DNA from: Leclercia sp. LSNIH1
GTDB lineage: Bacteria; Pseudomonadota; Gammaproteobacteria; Enterobacterales; Enterobacteriaceae
Length of the DNA stretch: 64,000 nt
Direction: 5' to 3'
Assembly (NCBI RefSeq): GCF_002902985.1
Contig: NZ_CP026167.1
Span: 3,286,001-3,350,000, forward strand
The stretch's first letter is position 1, and each line of letters opens with the position of its first letter. Of this stretch, positions 44,984-54,343 are shown piece after piece. The position numbers and the translations under genes are program-made. The notes beneath the pieces were generated by a model. That model was not told the origin of the DNA, did not search any database, and was given only the letters and a program-made list of their open reading frames with translations.

Positions 44984-45742
44984 ATGAAAATAGATATTCT
45001 GGGTTGCGGCAGTGCTTTCTCCCTGCTGAATAATACGTCGGCAATCCGGGTCATCGATAACGCGGGCTATCAGCTGCTGATTGATTGCGGGCCAACCATT
45101 CCCCGCGCCTTATGGCAACGGGGACTGGACGTAAACGACATTGATGCCCTCTTTTTCACCCATATCCATCCGGATCACTGCACCGGGCTGACGGCGCTCC
45201 TTAACCACTGGAAAAGTTTTCAGCGAACGAAACCGCTGATTATCTGGTCCCAGCCTGCCCACCGCCCGGCACTGCTTGAGCTGGCAAACCTCGCGAACTG
45301 GCCGGATACCGGGCTCTGCTTTGCTATCGACTGGCGCGACAGCACGCCGGAGTGGCGCTGGCGGAACTGGCTCCTGCGGACCGCCTTTACCCATCACGAA
45401 ATCCCGAACCTGGCCCTGCGGATTGAGGCGCCGGGCGCCACCCTGTTTTACAGCGGCGATGGCCGCCCGACCCCGGAAAGTATTGCCCTGATGGCGGGAG
45501 CCGATCTGGCCTTTCAGGAGTGCGCCTCGGCAACAGCGCTGCCCGGCGATGCCTCGCATGGCGATTTCCCCGACTGCCTGGCGCTCTTTACCCGGCTCAA
45601 ACTGCCTGCGCTGGGCCTCTATCATTGCCACGACAGCGCCCGCCCCATCCTGGCGCAGGCCTGTCAGCCCCACCCTGGTCTGTTCGTCAGCGAAGAGGGC
45701 ATGACCTTCGAGCTGCCCCTTCGCCGGGGAGAAACGCTGTGA
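44984..45742 (+). CDS. MBL-fold metallohydrolase (PhnP/RNase Z-like)
   Basis: A 252-aa beta-lactamase-fold enzyme. Metal ligands are visible: FTHIHPDHCTG (His60, His62, Asp64, His65), FTHHEIPN (His137/138), FYSGDG (Asp159), and LYHCHDS (His214/216). The N-terminus MKIDILGCGSAFSLLNNTSA is as in PhnP, a phosphodiesterase that opens 5-phosphoribosyl 1,2-cyclic phosphate, and RNase Z-like enzymes. No phn C-P lyase gene is near. Its operon with a LacI regulator, opposite an ABC importer, suggests it processes the imported compound, perhaps a phosphodiester. Confidence 0.87.
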   Translation: MKIDILGCGSAFSLLNNTSAIRVIDNAGYQLLIDCGPTIPRALWQRGLDVNDIDALFFTHIHPDHCTGLTALLNHWKSFQRTKPLIIWSQPAHRPALLELANLANWPDTGLCFAIDWRDSTPEWRWRNWLLRTAFTHHEIPNLALRIEAPGATLFYSGDGRPTPESIALMAGADLAFQECASATALPGDASHGDFPDCLALFTRLKLPALGLYHCHDSARPILAQACQPHPGLFVSEEGMTFELPLRRGETL

Positions 45743-46767
45743 GCGACGCCCCTCGCAAGCAGGCGGTGACCGCCGAGGATGTGGCGAGAAGAGCGGGCGT
45801 TTCCCGCGCCGTGGTCTCCCGCGCCCTGAGCAGCAACGGCAGCATCTCCCCCGCCACCCGGGAAAAGGTATTACAAGCCGCCCGGGAGCTCGGCTATCAG
45901 GTGAATTTTCTCGCCCAGGGATTGAACCGCCAGCGGAGCCAGCTGATTGGGGTGATCGTCGCCCGCATTGGCGATCCCTTTCGCAGCAGTCTGCTGGAGG
46001 GATTACTGCATGAGATCCAGCGGCGCGGCTACCAGGCTCTGGTGAGCGAGATCACCGGCGAGGAGGATCTGGTTAACACTCTGCGACGCTTCACCCAGTT
46101 TCGCGTCTCCGGGGTGATAGTCACCTCAGGCAGGCCGCCGGAAGCTATCGTGAATGAGTGCGTCAGCCAGCAGATCCCGGTGGTCGGTATCAACCGCCCT
46201 CCCGACATGCCGTGGGTGGATTTTATCTGCTCGGATAACCAGCGCGGCGCACAGCTGGCAGCCGAACAGCTCTGGCACTCCGGGTGCCGTCGCTTCGGCT
46301 GGCTTAATCACCCGGCCTCCACCTGGGCGGGCATGATGCGGGGCGAGGCATTTGTCCATGCGCTGCAACAGCTGGGGGTCGACACCCTGCGCCAGCTCAG
46401 CTGGCTCGCCGCCCCGACGGAGGGTTACGATGGCGGGCTGGCCACAGCCCTGGATTATCAGGCCGAGCTGCCGGAGGGAATTTTCTGCGCCAATGCGCAG
46501 CTGGCCTGCGGGTTTCTGGATGGGATGCGCCAGCGGGGCAAATCGGCCCCGCATGATTTTCATCTGATTGGCTTCGATAACACGCCGCAAAGCGGTCAGT
46601 TAAGCTATCAACTGACTACGCTGCATCAGGATGTCGCCGGGATCGCGCGCCGCGCCCTGACGCGGCTGCTGGCGCGGGCGCAAAACCCGCACCAGCCTTC
46701 GCAGGTGGAGTGGGTGAATGTAGAGCTGGTTTACCGACTCACCTCCCCCCGGCCCGAAGGGGCTTAG
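45739..46767 (+). CDS. LacI-family transcriptional regulator
   Basis: A 342-aa regulator: helix-turn-helix and hinge at about residues 9-65 (VTAEDVARRAGVSRAVVSRAL, then NFLAQGLNRQRSQLIGVI), then a periplasmic-binding-like effector domain with FDNTPQSGQLSYQLTTLHQD near the end. The start is GTG 45739, overlapping the metallohydrolase stop (GTGA) and preceded by GGGGAG; the frame is open further upstream only inside that gene. It likely controls both divergent units through the palindrome at 44864. Its stop overlaps the smvA stop by 3 nt. Confidence 0.92.
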   Translation: MSDAPRKQAVTAEDVARRAGVSRAVVSRALSSNGSISPATREKVLQAARELGYQVNFLAQGLNRQRSQLIGVIVARIGDPFRSSLLEGLLHEIQRRGYQALVSEITGEEDLVNTLRRFTQFRVSGVIVTSGRPPEAIVNECVSQQIPVVGINRPPDMPWVDFICSDNQRGAQLAAEQLWHSGCRRFGWLNHPASTWAGMMRGEAFVHALQQLGVDTLRQLSWLAAPTEGYDGGLATALDYQAELPEGIFCANAQLACGFLDGMRQRGKSAPHDFHLIGFDNTPQSGQLSYQLTTLHQDVAGIARRALTRLLARAQNPHQPSQVEWVNVELVYRLTSPRPEGA

Positions 46768-48257
46768 CCCCCGTCGCGCGGTACCTTCGCCAGGCTAAAC
46801 CAGATCCCGACGGCCAGCAGCAGCAGCATCCCGCCTGCGCTGCCCAGCGCCACGCTGTGCGAGGTGATAAAGGCCGTTTTCGCTGCCTCAATCACCGATT
46901 CAGCAAGGGCTGGCGGCAGATCTTGCGCGACCTTCACCGCCTCGCCGATGGAGGAGGACGCGTGATCCGCCAGGCTGGCATTCAGCCCCTGGGGCAATTC
47001 AATAGACGCCGAGAAGCTGCGGGTCAGGAGCAGGCCAAAGATCGCGATCCCCAGCCCGGCCCCCAGCTCATAGGACATGGTTTCAATCGCCCCGGCAGCG
47101 GCGGCTTTCTCTTTTGGCGCGGCAGCCATAATGGCCGAGGTCGAGGCCAGCAGCGCGCTCGCCGCACTGAATCCCAGCAGCACCATCAGGCTCCAGGCCT
47201 GCCACTGCTGGGTGCTGAAGTCGAGCATCGACAGGCCAATGAAGCTGAGCGCACTCAGGCCCATACCGCCGGTCGCCACGATCCGCAGACCCAGACGCCC
47301 GACCAGCACCCCGGCAATCGGCCCGCTGAATCCACTGGCGACCATTACCGGCAGCATAAACATGCCCGCGTCAAAGGGGGTGAAGCCGTGGACAAACTGC
47401 AGCTCCTGGGCCATCAGCAGCTCAAAGCCCACCAGGGCGATCATCGCCGTCATCGCCATCACCACCCCGCTCAAAATAATGCGATGGCCGAACAGCCGCA
47501 GGTCGATCATCGGCGTGCGGGCGCGAAGCTGAATGCGGATAAATGCCAATAGCATCATTGCCCCGGTCAGCAGTGTCCCCGCCACCAACCACGGCGATAT
47601 CGCCCCTTTAAGCGCGGTTTTGGCGCTGTAGACCAGCAGCAAAATCGCCACAATCAGCATCAGGGCATGGGTGATGTTAAGCGGCTGCTCGGGTCGGCCC
47701 TGCTGGGCGGGCACAAAACGCGCCGCCAGGGAGACCACCAGCAGCACGATGGGAACGTTGATTAAAAACACCGCGCCCCAGTAGAAGTGCGCCAGTAATA
47801 TGCCGCCAATCAGCGGGCCGAAGGCCGCCCCGCCAGATCCCACCGCCGCCCAGACGCCGAGGGCAATATTGCGCTGGCGCGCATCGGCAAAGAGCGTGCG
47901 GATCCCGGCGAGGGTGGCGGGAATGATCATCGCCGCCCCGATGGCCAGCAGCGCCCGCGCCGCAATCAACCACCCGGCGGAGGGCGCAAACGCCGCCGCC
48001 AGCGACGAGAGGCCGAACAGGCTACTGCCCAGGATCAGCAGGCGTTTAAAACCGATACGATCCCCGAGCGCCCCCATCGGCAGCACCATCCCGGCCATCA
48101 CCAGCGAGTAGATATCAATGATCCACAGCAGTTCATTGCCGCTGGCATCCAGGGTCATACTCAGCGTCGGCGCGGCAACGTGCAGCACCGTGGCGTCAAT
48201 TGCGACCGGGATATAAACGAGCACAATAATCACTAACGCTACCCACTGACGAATCAT
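46764..48257 (-). CDS. smvA: MFS multidrug efflux pump SmvA (DHA2, 14 TM)
   Basis: A 497-aa inner-membrane proton antiporter of the 14-TM DHA2 family, matching SmvA of Salmonella and Klebsiella, which exports methyl viologen, acriflavine and cationic biocides. The N-terminal IDATVLHVAAPTLSMTLDASGNELLWIIDIYSL, the motif GALGDRIGFKRLL and GPLIGGILLAHFYW are typical. ATG 48257 starts at MIRQWVAL; ten more in-frame codons upstream lack similarity and cover an operator. Its place beside narU is as in Salmonella. Confidence 0.93.
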   Translation of the reverse strand: MIRQWVALVIIVLVYIPVAIDATVLHVAAPTLSMTLDASGNELLWIIDIYSLVMAGMVLPMGALGDRIGFKRLLILGSSLFGLSSLAAAFAPSAGWLIAARALLAIGAAMIIPATLAGIRTLFADARQRNIALGVWAAVGSGGAAFGPLIGGILLAHFYWGAVFLINVPIVLLVVSLAARFVPAQQGRPEQPLNITHALMLIVAILLLVYSAKTALKGAISPWLVAGTLLTGAMMLLAFIRIQLRARTPMIDLRLFGHRIILSGVVMAMTAMIALVGFELLMAQELQFVHGFTPFDAGMFMLPVMVASGFSGPIAGVLVGRLGLRIVATGGMGLSALSFIGLSMLDFSTQQWQAWSLMVLLGFSAASALLASTSAIMAAAPKEKAAAAGAIETMSYELGAGLGIAIFGLLLTRSFSASIELPQGLNASLADHASSSIGEAVKVAQDLPPALAESVIEAAKTAFITSHSVALGSAGGMLLLLAVGIWFSLAKVPRDGG

Positions 48258-48279
48258 AATTTTCCTTATTTGACCAAAA

Positions 48280-48330
48280 CTGGACACATGTCCAGATTGC
48301 GATCCTACGGAAAGTTGAACGCATGTCCAG
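48280..48330. promoter_or_regulatory. Paired SmvR operators between smvA and smvR
   Basis: Site 1, CTGGACACATGTCCAG (48280-48295), is a perfect 7-bp inverted repeat with a CA centre. Site 2, TTGAACGCATGTCCAG (48315-48330), matches it at 13 of 16 positions. Starts are 35 bp apart. TetR-family binding to both is inferred from the divergent smvR gene. Confidence 0.7.
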
Positions 48331-48372
48331 CTTTTTGTTACACTCGTGATCCCCCAGTTGAGAGTGAAAAAA

Positions 48373-48948
48373 ATGAGCTATCTGAGCAAAGATGAACGGC
48401 GGGAAGCGATCCTGCAGGCGGCCATGCGCGTGGCGCTGAGCGAAGGCTTTACGGCGATGACCGTCAGGCGGATCGCGACCGAGGCAGAGGTGGCGACCGG
48501 CCAGGTCCACCACCACTTTTCCTCCGCAGGCGAACTTAAGGCGCAGGCTTTTATCCGCCTGATCCGCACCCTGCTGGATGCCGACGTGGTGGCAGAAAAC
48601 GCCAGCTGGCGCGAACGCCTGCATTCCATGCTCGGCAGCGACGATCGCAGTTTTGAGCCCTATATTCGCCTGTGGCGCGAGGCGCAGCTGTTAGCCATCC
48701 GGGACGAGGAAATAAAAGGCGCTTACGTATTAACTATGGAGATGTGGCATCAGGAGACGGTGGCGATTATTCGCGCCGGGGCAGAAGCGCAAGCCTTTAC
48801 GTTAAAAGATCGGCCCGAAAATATTGCCTGGCGCTTAATAGGCCTGGTTTGCGGCCTGGACAGCTTTTACGTGTTATCCATGCCGGAGATGGATGAGACC
48901 GCATTTAATCAGCATCTGGAAAAATTAATCACCCTCGAACTCTATTAA
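48373..48948 (+). CDS. smvR: TetR-family repressor SmvR
   Basis: A 191-aa TetR regulator with an N-terminal HTH (REAILQAAMRVALSEGFTAM then IATEAEVATGQVHHHFSS). It is divergent from smvA as in Klebsiella, where loss of smvR derepresses smvA and lowers susceptibility to chlorhexidine and related biocides. ATG 48373 is chosen, with GAGAG upstream; a GTG at 48346 is in frame but adds nine unrelated residues. Here it appears intact. Confidence 0.9.
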   Translation: MSYLSKDERREAILQAAMRVALSEGFTAMTVRRIATEAEVATGQVHHHFSSAGELKAQAFIRLIRTLLDADVVAENASWRERLHSMLGSDDRSFEPYIRLWREAQLLAIRDEEIKGAYVLTMEMWHQETVAIIRAGAEAQAFTLKDRPENIAWRLIGLVCGLDSFYVLSMPEMDETAFNQHLEKLITLELY

Positions 48949-48987
48949 TGATTAATTTCGTTTAACTGTTACGATTTGTAACACATT

Positions 48988-49034
48988 AAGCGAGCCCACT
49001 TCTCCCCTCCCAGGGCAGTAGCTCGCTTTTTTTA
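48988..49034 (+). terminator. Terminator after smvR (possible 3' end of a small RNA)
   Basis: AAGCGAGC (48988-48995) pairs with GCTCGCTT (49021-49028), followed by TTTTTTTAT. The 25-nt loop contains CTCCCCTCCC and AGGGC, which could add a short inner stem. It lies 40 nt after smvR. The long pyrimidine-rich loop is unusual for a simple terminator. Confidence 0.75.
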
Positions 49035-49144
49035 TCTATTCTTTTCAGAAGACTCCCAAAAACTTCCTACAACCTTCATCAAAATTTCAGACTTCCGTCT
49101 GATTGTACTTCTCTTTCTGCCGTTCGGATAAGCAAGAGGATAAT

Positions 49145-50536
49145 ATGTCGCAACAAACTGAGAAGAATAATCATTATCTTTTAAGTAACTGGAAACCGGA
49201 AAATCCTGCTTTTTGGGAAAATAAAGGCAAGCCGATTGCGCGACGAAATTTGGTTATCTCCGTGGCCTGTTTGCTACTGGCATTCTGCGTCTGGATGTTA
49301 TTTAGCGCGGTGGCGGTCAATCTGAATAAGGTCGGTTTTAATTTCACCACCGACCAGCTCTTTATGTTAACTGCCCTGCCATCTCTCTCCGGCGCAATAT
49401 TACGGGTTCCCTACTCCTTTATGGTGCCTATATTCGGTGGCCGTTACTGGACGGTATTAAGTACCGTCATTCTGATTATTCCCTGCGTCTGGCTGGGTAT
49501 TGCGGTGCAAAATACCGCTACCCCCTATTCGGTATTTATTATTATCGCCCTGCTGTGCGGCTTTGCCGGCGCCAACTTCGCCTCCAGCATGGGCAACATC
49601 AGCTTTTTCTTCCCCAAATCGAAACAGGGCAGCGCGCTGGGTATTAACGGCGGGCTGGGCAACCTCGGCGTCAGCGTGATGCAGATGGTGGCCCCGGTGG
49701 TGATCTTCCTGCCGATGTTTACCTTTCTCGGGGTACATGGCGTGCCGCAGGAGGATGGCTCGTCCCTGTTTCTGGCGAACGCCGCCTGGATCTGGGCCCC
49801 GCTGCTGCTGCTGGCAACCGTTGCTGCCTTTTTTGGCATGAACGATATCGCCAGTTCAAAAGCAACCATCGCCAGCCAGCTGCCGGTGCTCAAGCGTCTC
49901 CATCTGTGGCTGTTGAGCCTGCTCTATCTGGCGACCTTCGGCTCGTTTATCGGCTTTTCCGCGGGCTTCGCCATGTTGTCGAAAACCCAGTTCCCGGACG
50001 TTAACATCCTGCATCTGGCCTTCTTCGGCCCGCTGATTGGCGCCCTGGCCCGCTCCGCTGGCGGGGTGATCTCCGACAAGCTCGGCGGCGTGCGCGTCAC
50101 GCTGGTGAACTTCATCTTTATGGCAGTGTTTACCGCCCTGCTCTTCCTTACCCTGCCAGGCTCCGGTTCCGGCAGCTTTACCGCCTTCTATCTGGTGTTT
50201 ATGGGGCTGTTCCTCACCGCCGGGCTCGGCAGCGGCTCGACCTTCCAGATGATCGCTGTCATCTTCCGGCAAATCACCGTCTATAGAGTGAAACTGCGCG
50301 GCGGCACGGAAGAACAGGCGCAGAAAGAGGCTGTTACCGACACCGCGGCCGCGCTGGGCTTTATCTCGGCCATTGGTGCCGTGGGCGGCTTCTTCATTCC
50401 CAAAGCCTTTGGCACCTCGCTGGCGTTAACCGGCTCCCCGGTGGGGGCGATGAAGGTCTTCCTGGTGTTCTACATCGTCTGCGTGTTCGTCACCTGGCTG
50501 GTGTATGGCCGTCGGCAAAAGCACGTCAAATCATAA
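49145..50536 (+). CDS. narU: Nitrate/nitrite transporter NarU
   Basis: A 463-aa, 12-TM MFS porter of the NarK/NarU branch (462 aa in E. coli). The nitrate signature GANFASSMGNISFFFPKSKQG and the second one GLGSGSTFQMIAVIFRQ are intact. It moves nitrate in and nitrite out, and in E. coli is favoured in starved or slow-growing cells. ATG 49145 gives the NarU N-terminus; residues before it are not conserved. It precedes narZ by 66 nt as in E. coli and Salmonella. Confidence 0.95.
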   Translation: MSQQTEKNNHYLLSNWKPENPAFWENKGKPIARRNLVISVACLLLAFCVWMLFSAVAVNLNKVGFNFTTDQLFMLTALPSLSGAILRVPYSFMVPIFGGRYWTVLSTVILIIPCVWLGIAVQNTATPYSVFIIIALLCGFAGANFASSMGNISFFFPKSKQGSALGINGGLGNLGVSVMQMVAPVVIFLPMFTFLGVHGVPQEDGSSLFLANAAWIWAPLLLLATVAAFFGMNDIASSKATIASQLPVLKRLHLWLLSLLYLATFGSFIGFSAGFAMLSKTQFPDVNILHLAFFGPLIGALARSAGGVISDKLGGVRVTLVNFIFMAVFTALLFLTLPGSGSGSFTAFYLVFMGLFLTAGLGSGSTFQMIAVIFRQITVYRVKLRGGTEEQAQKEAVTDTAAALGFISAIGAVGGFFIPKAFGTSLALTGSPVGAMKVFLVFYIVCVFVTWLVYGRRQKHVKS

Positions 50537-50602
50537 CGATATTCAATATTTTGTGAGCAGTGTAACCCCGGGGTGGTGCGTCGCCCCGTCAGGAGAAATG
50601 TC

Positions 50603-53600
50603 ATGAGTAAATTGTTGGATCGCTTTCGTTATTTCAAACTCAAAGGCGACACCTTCGCCGATGGACACGGTCAGGTGATGCACACCAACCGCGACTGGGA
50701 AGACAGCTATCGCCAGCGATGGCAGTACGACAAAATTGTGCGATCCACCCATGGCGTAAACTGTACCGGCTCCTGTAGCTGGAAAATCTACGTCAAGAAC
50801 GGGCTGGTGACCTGGGAAACGCAGCAGACCGACTATCCCCGCACTCGCCCCGACCTGCCGAACCACGAGCCGCGCGGCTGCCCGCGCGGGGCAAGCTACT
50901 CCTGGTATCTCTACAGCGCCAACCGCCTGAAGTATCCGCTGGTGCGCAAGAAGCTGATTGAGCTCTGGCGCGAGGCGCTGGCGCAGCACAGCGATCCGGT
51001 GCTGGCCTGGAACGCCATCCAGAACGACCCGCAAAAGCGCCAGAGCTACAGGCAGGCCCGCGGCCACGGCGGCTTTGTTCGCTCAAACTGGAAAGAGCTG
51101 AACCAGCTTATCGCCGCCGCTAACGTCTGGACCATCAAACACTACGGCCCGGACCGGGTGGCAGGCTTCTCGCCCATCCCGGCGATGTCGATGGTCTCCT
51201 ACGCCGCAGGCACCCGCTATCTCTCCCTGCTGGGTGGCACCTGCCTGAGCTTCTACGACTGGTACTGCGACCTGCCGCCTGCGTCACCCATGACCTGGGG
51301 CGAGCAGACCGACGTGCCGGAATCCGCCGACTGGTACAACTCCAGCTATATCATCGCCTGGGGGTCGAACGTGCCCCAGACCCGTACCCCGGACGCCCAC
51401 TTCTTCACCGAAGTGCGCTACAAGGGCACCAAAACCATCGCCATCACCCCCGATTTTTCGGAAGTGGCGAAGCTCAGCGACCAGTGGCTGGCGCCGAAAC
51501 AGGGCACCGACAGCGCCTTAGCCATGGCGATGGGCCACGTGATCCTGAAAGAGTTCCATATCGATAACCCGAGCGACTACTTCCTCAACTACTGCCGCCG
51601 CTATACCGACATGCCGATGCTGGTGATGCTCGATCCGCGGGAGGATGGCAGCCTGGTGCCGGGGAGGATGCTGCGTGCCTCCGACCTCGCCGACGGGCTG
51701 GGTGAAACCAACAATCCGGAGTGGAAAACCGTCGCCTATACCACCACCGGCGATCTGGTAGTGCCGAACGGATCTATCGGCTTCCGCTGGGGTGAAAAAG
51801 GCAAATGGAACCTCGAGCCGCTGGCGGCAGGCCAGGAGACCGAGCTGGCGCTCTCCCTGCTGGGCACCCACGACAGCGTCGCCGGGGTAGCCTTCCCCTA
51901 CTTTGGCGGCAATGAGAACCCGCATTTTCGCAGCGTGAAGCAGGAGCCGGTGCTGGTGCGCCAGCTGCCGGTGAAAACGTTGACCCTCGCCGATGGCCGC
52001 CAGCTGCAGGTCGCCAGCGTCTACGATCTGATACTCGCGAATTACGGCCTCGACCGCGGGCTGGAGGATAACCTCGCGGCCAAAGATTACGCCGAGATCA
52101 AAGCCTACACCCCGGCGTGGGGGGAGCAGATCACCGGCGTACCGCGTCGTCATATCGAGCAGATCGCCCGGGAGTTCGCCGACACCGCGCATAAAACCCA
52201 TGGCCGGTCGATGATTATCCTCGGCGCCGGGGTCAACCACTGGTATCACATGGACATGAACTACCGCGGGATGATCAACATGCTGGTCTTCTGCGGCTGC
52301 GTGGGTAAAAGCGGCGGCGGCTGGTCGCACTATGTCGGCCAGGAGAAGCTGCGCCCGCAAACCGGCTGGCTGCCGCTGGCCTTTGCCCTCGACTGGAACC
52401 GCCCGCCACGGCAGATGAACAGCACCTCGTTCTTCTACAACCACGCCAGCCAGTGGCGCTATGAGAAACTCACCGCCCGGGAGCTGCTCTCCCCCCTGGC
52501 GGACGCCTCGAAGTTCACCGGCCACCTGATCGACTTTAACGTGCGCGCCGAGCGGATGGGCTGGCTCCCCTCCGCCCCCCAGCTCAACCTCAACCCGCTG
52601 CACATCAAGGCTCAGGCCGATGCGGCTGGCATGTCGCCCCAGGAGTACACCGCCCAGGCGCTGAAATCGGGCGATATCCGTATGGCCTGCGAGCAGCCGG
52701 ACAACGGCAATAACCACCCGCGCAACCTGTTTGTCTGGCGCTCGAACCTGCTCGGCTCCTCCGGCAAGGGGCATGAGTACATGCTCAAGTACCTGCTGGG
52801 CACCGGAAACGGCATTCAGGGCGACGATCTGGGCACCACCGATGACGTGAAGCCGGAAGAGGTGGAGTGGCAGACCGCCGCCATTGAGGGCAAGCTGGAT
52901 CTGCTGGTGACGCTCGATTTCCGCATGTCCAGCACCTGCCTCTTCTCCGATATCGTCCTGCCCACCGCCACCTGGTATGAGAAAGACGATATGAATACCT
53001 CGGATATGCATCCGTTTATTCATCCCCTTTCCGCCGCCGTCGACCCGGCATGGGAGTCCCGCAGCGACTGGGAGATCTACAAGGGCATCGCCAAAGTCTT
53101 CTCTGAGGTCTGTGTCGGCCACCTGGGCACTGAAACCGACGTGGTGTTGCAGCCGTTACAGCATGACTCCCCGGCGGAGCTCTCCCAGCCGTTTGACATC
53201 GCCGACTGGCGCAAGGGTGAATGCGATCTCATCCCCGGTAAAACCGCGCCGAACATTGCCGTGGTCGAACGTAACTACCCGGATACCTGGGAGCGTTTCA
53301 CTGCCCTCGGCCCGCTGCTGGACAAGCTCGGCAACGGCGGGAAAGGCATCTCCTGGAACACCCAGGATGAGGTCGATTTCCTCGGCAAGCTCAATTACGT
53401 CAAGCTCGACGGCCCGGCGAAAGGCCGCCCGCGCATTGAGACGGCCATTGACGCCTCGGAAGTTATTCTCGCCCTCGCCCCGGAAACCAACGGCCAGGTG
53501 GCGGTCAAAGCCTGGGAAGCGTTGGCGGAGTTCACCGGGCGCGAACACAGCCATCTGGCGCTGAACAAGGAGGACGAGAAGATCCGCTTCCGCGATATTC

Positions 53601-54343
53601 AGGCCCAGCCGCGCAAGATTATCTCCAGCCCGACCTGGTCCGGCATTGAGAGCGAGCATGTCTCCTATAACGCCGGGTACACCAACGTCCACGAGCTGAT
53701 CCCGTGGCGCACCCTCTCCGGGCGTCAGCAGCTGTATCAGGATCATCTCTGGATGCGCGCCTTCGGCGAAAGCCTGGTGGCCTATCGTCCACCGATTGAT
53801 ACCCGCAGCGTCAGCCATATGCGCGCGATCCCGCCGAACGGCTTCCCGGAGAAGGCGCTCAACTTCCTGACGCCGCACCAGAAATGGGGCATCCACTCCA
53901 CCTACAGCGAAAACCTGCTGATGCAGACCCTGTCGCGCGGCGGGCCCATCGTCTGGATGAGCGAAACCGACGCCCGGGAGCTGGGCATTGAGGATAACGA
54001 CTGGATAGAAGCCTTCAACGCCAACGGGGCGCTCACCGCCCGGGCGGTGGTCAGCCAGCGCGTGCCGCCGGGCATGACCATGATGTACCACGCCCAGGAG
54101 CGCATTCTGAACATCCCCGGTTCAGAAGTGACCGGACGGCGCGGCGGCATTCATAACTCCGTGACCCGCGTCTGCCCGAAACCAACCCATATGATTGGCG
54201 GCTACGCTCAGCTCGCCTACGGCTTTAACTACTACGGCACCGTAGGTTCTAACCGCGACGAGTTCATCATGATCCGCAAAATGAAAAACATTAACTGGCT
54301 GGATGGCGAAGGTAACGACCAGGTACAGGAGGCGAAAAAATGA
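50603..54343 (+). CDS. narZ: Nitrate reductase Z, alpha subunit
   Basis: A 1246-aa molybdenum bis-MGD catalytic subunit, exactly the E. coli NarZ length. The FS0 [4Fe-4S] ligands are His50, Cys54, Cys58 and Cys93 (STHGVNCTGSCSW, PRGCPRG), and the Mo Asp lies in ADWYNSSYIIAWGSN. It reduces nitrate to nitrite at the cytoplasmic membrane face. ATG 50603 follows AGGAGAA. Unlike narGHJI, the E. coli Z operon is not Fnr-induced but depends on RpoS. The 66-nt gap after narU shows no obvious Fnr site. Confidence 0.97.
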   Translation: MSKLLDRFRYFKLKGDTFADGHGQVMHTNRDWEDSYRQRWQYDKIVRSTHGVNCTGSCSWKIYVKNGLVTWETQQTDYPRTRPDLPNHEPRGCPRGASYSWYLYSANRLKYPLVRKKLIELWREALAQHSDPVLAWNAIQNDPQKRQSYRQARGHGGFVRSNWKELNQLIAAANVWTIKHYGPDRVAGFSPIPAMSMVSYAAGTRYLSLLGGTCLSFYDWYCDLPPASPMTWGEQTDVPESADWYNSSYIIAWGSNVPQTRTPDAHFFTEVRYKGTKTIAITPDFSEVAKLSDQWLAPKQGTDSALAMAMGHVILKEFHIDNPSDYFLNYCRRYTDMPMLVMLDPREDGSLVPGRMLRASDLADGLGETNNPEWKTVAYTTTGDLVVPNGSIGFRWGEKGKWNLEPLAAGQETELALSLLGTHDSVAGVAFPYFGGNENPHFRSVKQEPVLVRQLPVKTLTLADGRQLQVASVYDLILANYGLDRGLEDNLAAKDYAEIKAYTPAWGEQITGVPRRHIEQIAREFADTAHKTHGRSMIILGAGVNHWYHMDMNYRGMINMLVFCGCVGKSGGGWSHYVGQEKLRPQTGWLPLAFALDWNRPPRQMNSTSFFYNHASQWRYEKLTARELLSPLADASKFTGHLIDFNVRAERMGWLPSAPQLNLNPLHIKAQADAAGMSPQEYTAQALKSGDIRMACEQPDNGNNHPRNLFVWRSNLLGSSGKGHEYMLKYLLGTGNGIQGDDLGTTDDVKPEEVEWQTAAIEGKLDLLVTLDFRMSSTCLFSDIVLPTATWYEKDDMNTSDMHPFIHPLSAAVDPAWESRSDWEIYKGIAKVFSEVCVGHLGTETDVVLQPLQHDSPAELSQPFDIADWRKGECDLIPGKTAPNIAVVERNYPDTWERFTALGPLLDKLGNGGKGISWNTQDEVDFLGKLNYVKLDGPAKGRPRIETAIDASEVILALAPETNGQVAVKAWEALAEFTGREHSHLALNKEDEKIRFRDIQAQPRKIISSPTWSGIESEHVSYNAGYTNVHELIPWRTLSGRQQLYQDHLWMRAFGESLVAYRPPIDTRSVSHMRAIPPNGFPEKALNFLTPHQKWGIHSTYSENLLMQTLSRGGPIVWMSETDARELGIEDNDWIEAFNANGALTARAVVSQRVPPGMTMMYHAQERILNIPGSEVTGRRGGIHNSVTRVCPKPTHMIGGYAQLAYGFNYYGTVGSNRDEFIMIRKMKNINWLDGEGNDQVQEAKK

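Noticed and set aside
45520..45738. Longer N-terminus of the LacI regulator
   Set aside because: It lies wholly inside the metallohydrolase gene in another frame; GTG 45739 has a good ribosome site and the normal LacI start.
51518..53122. 534-codon open frame opposite narZ
   Set aside because: Shadow of narZ codon usage; no ribosome site or family similarity, while narZ is full length and conserved.
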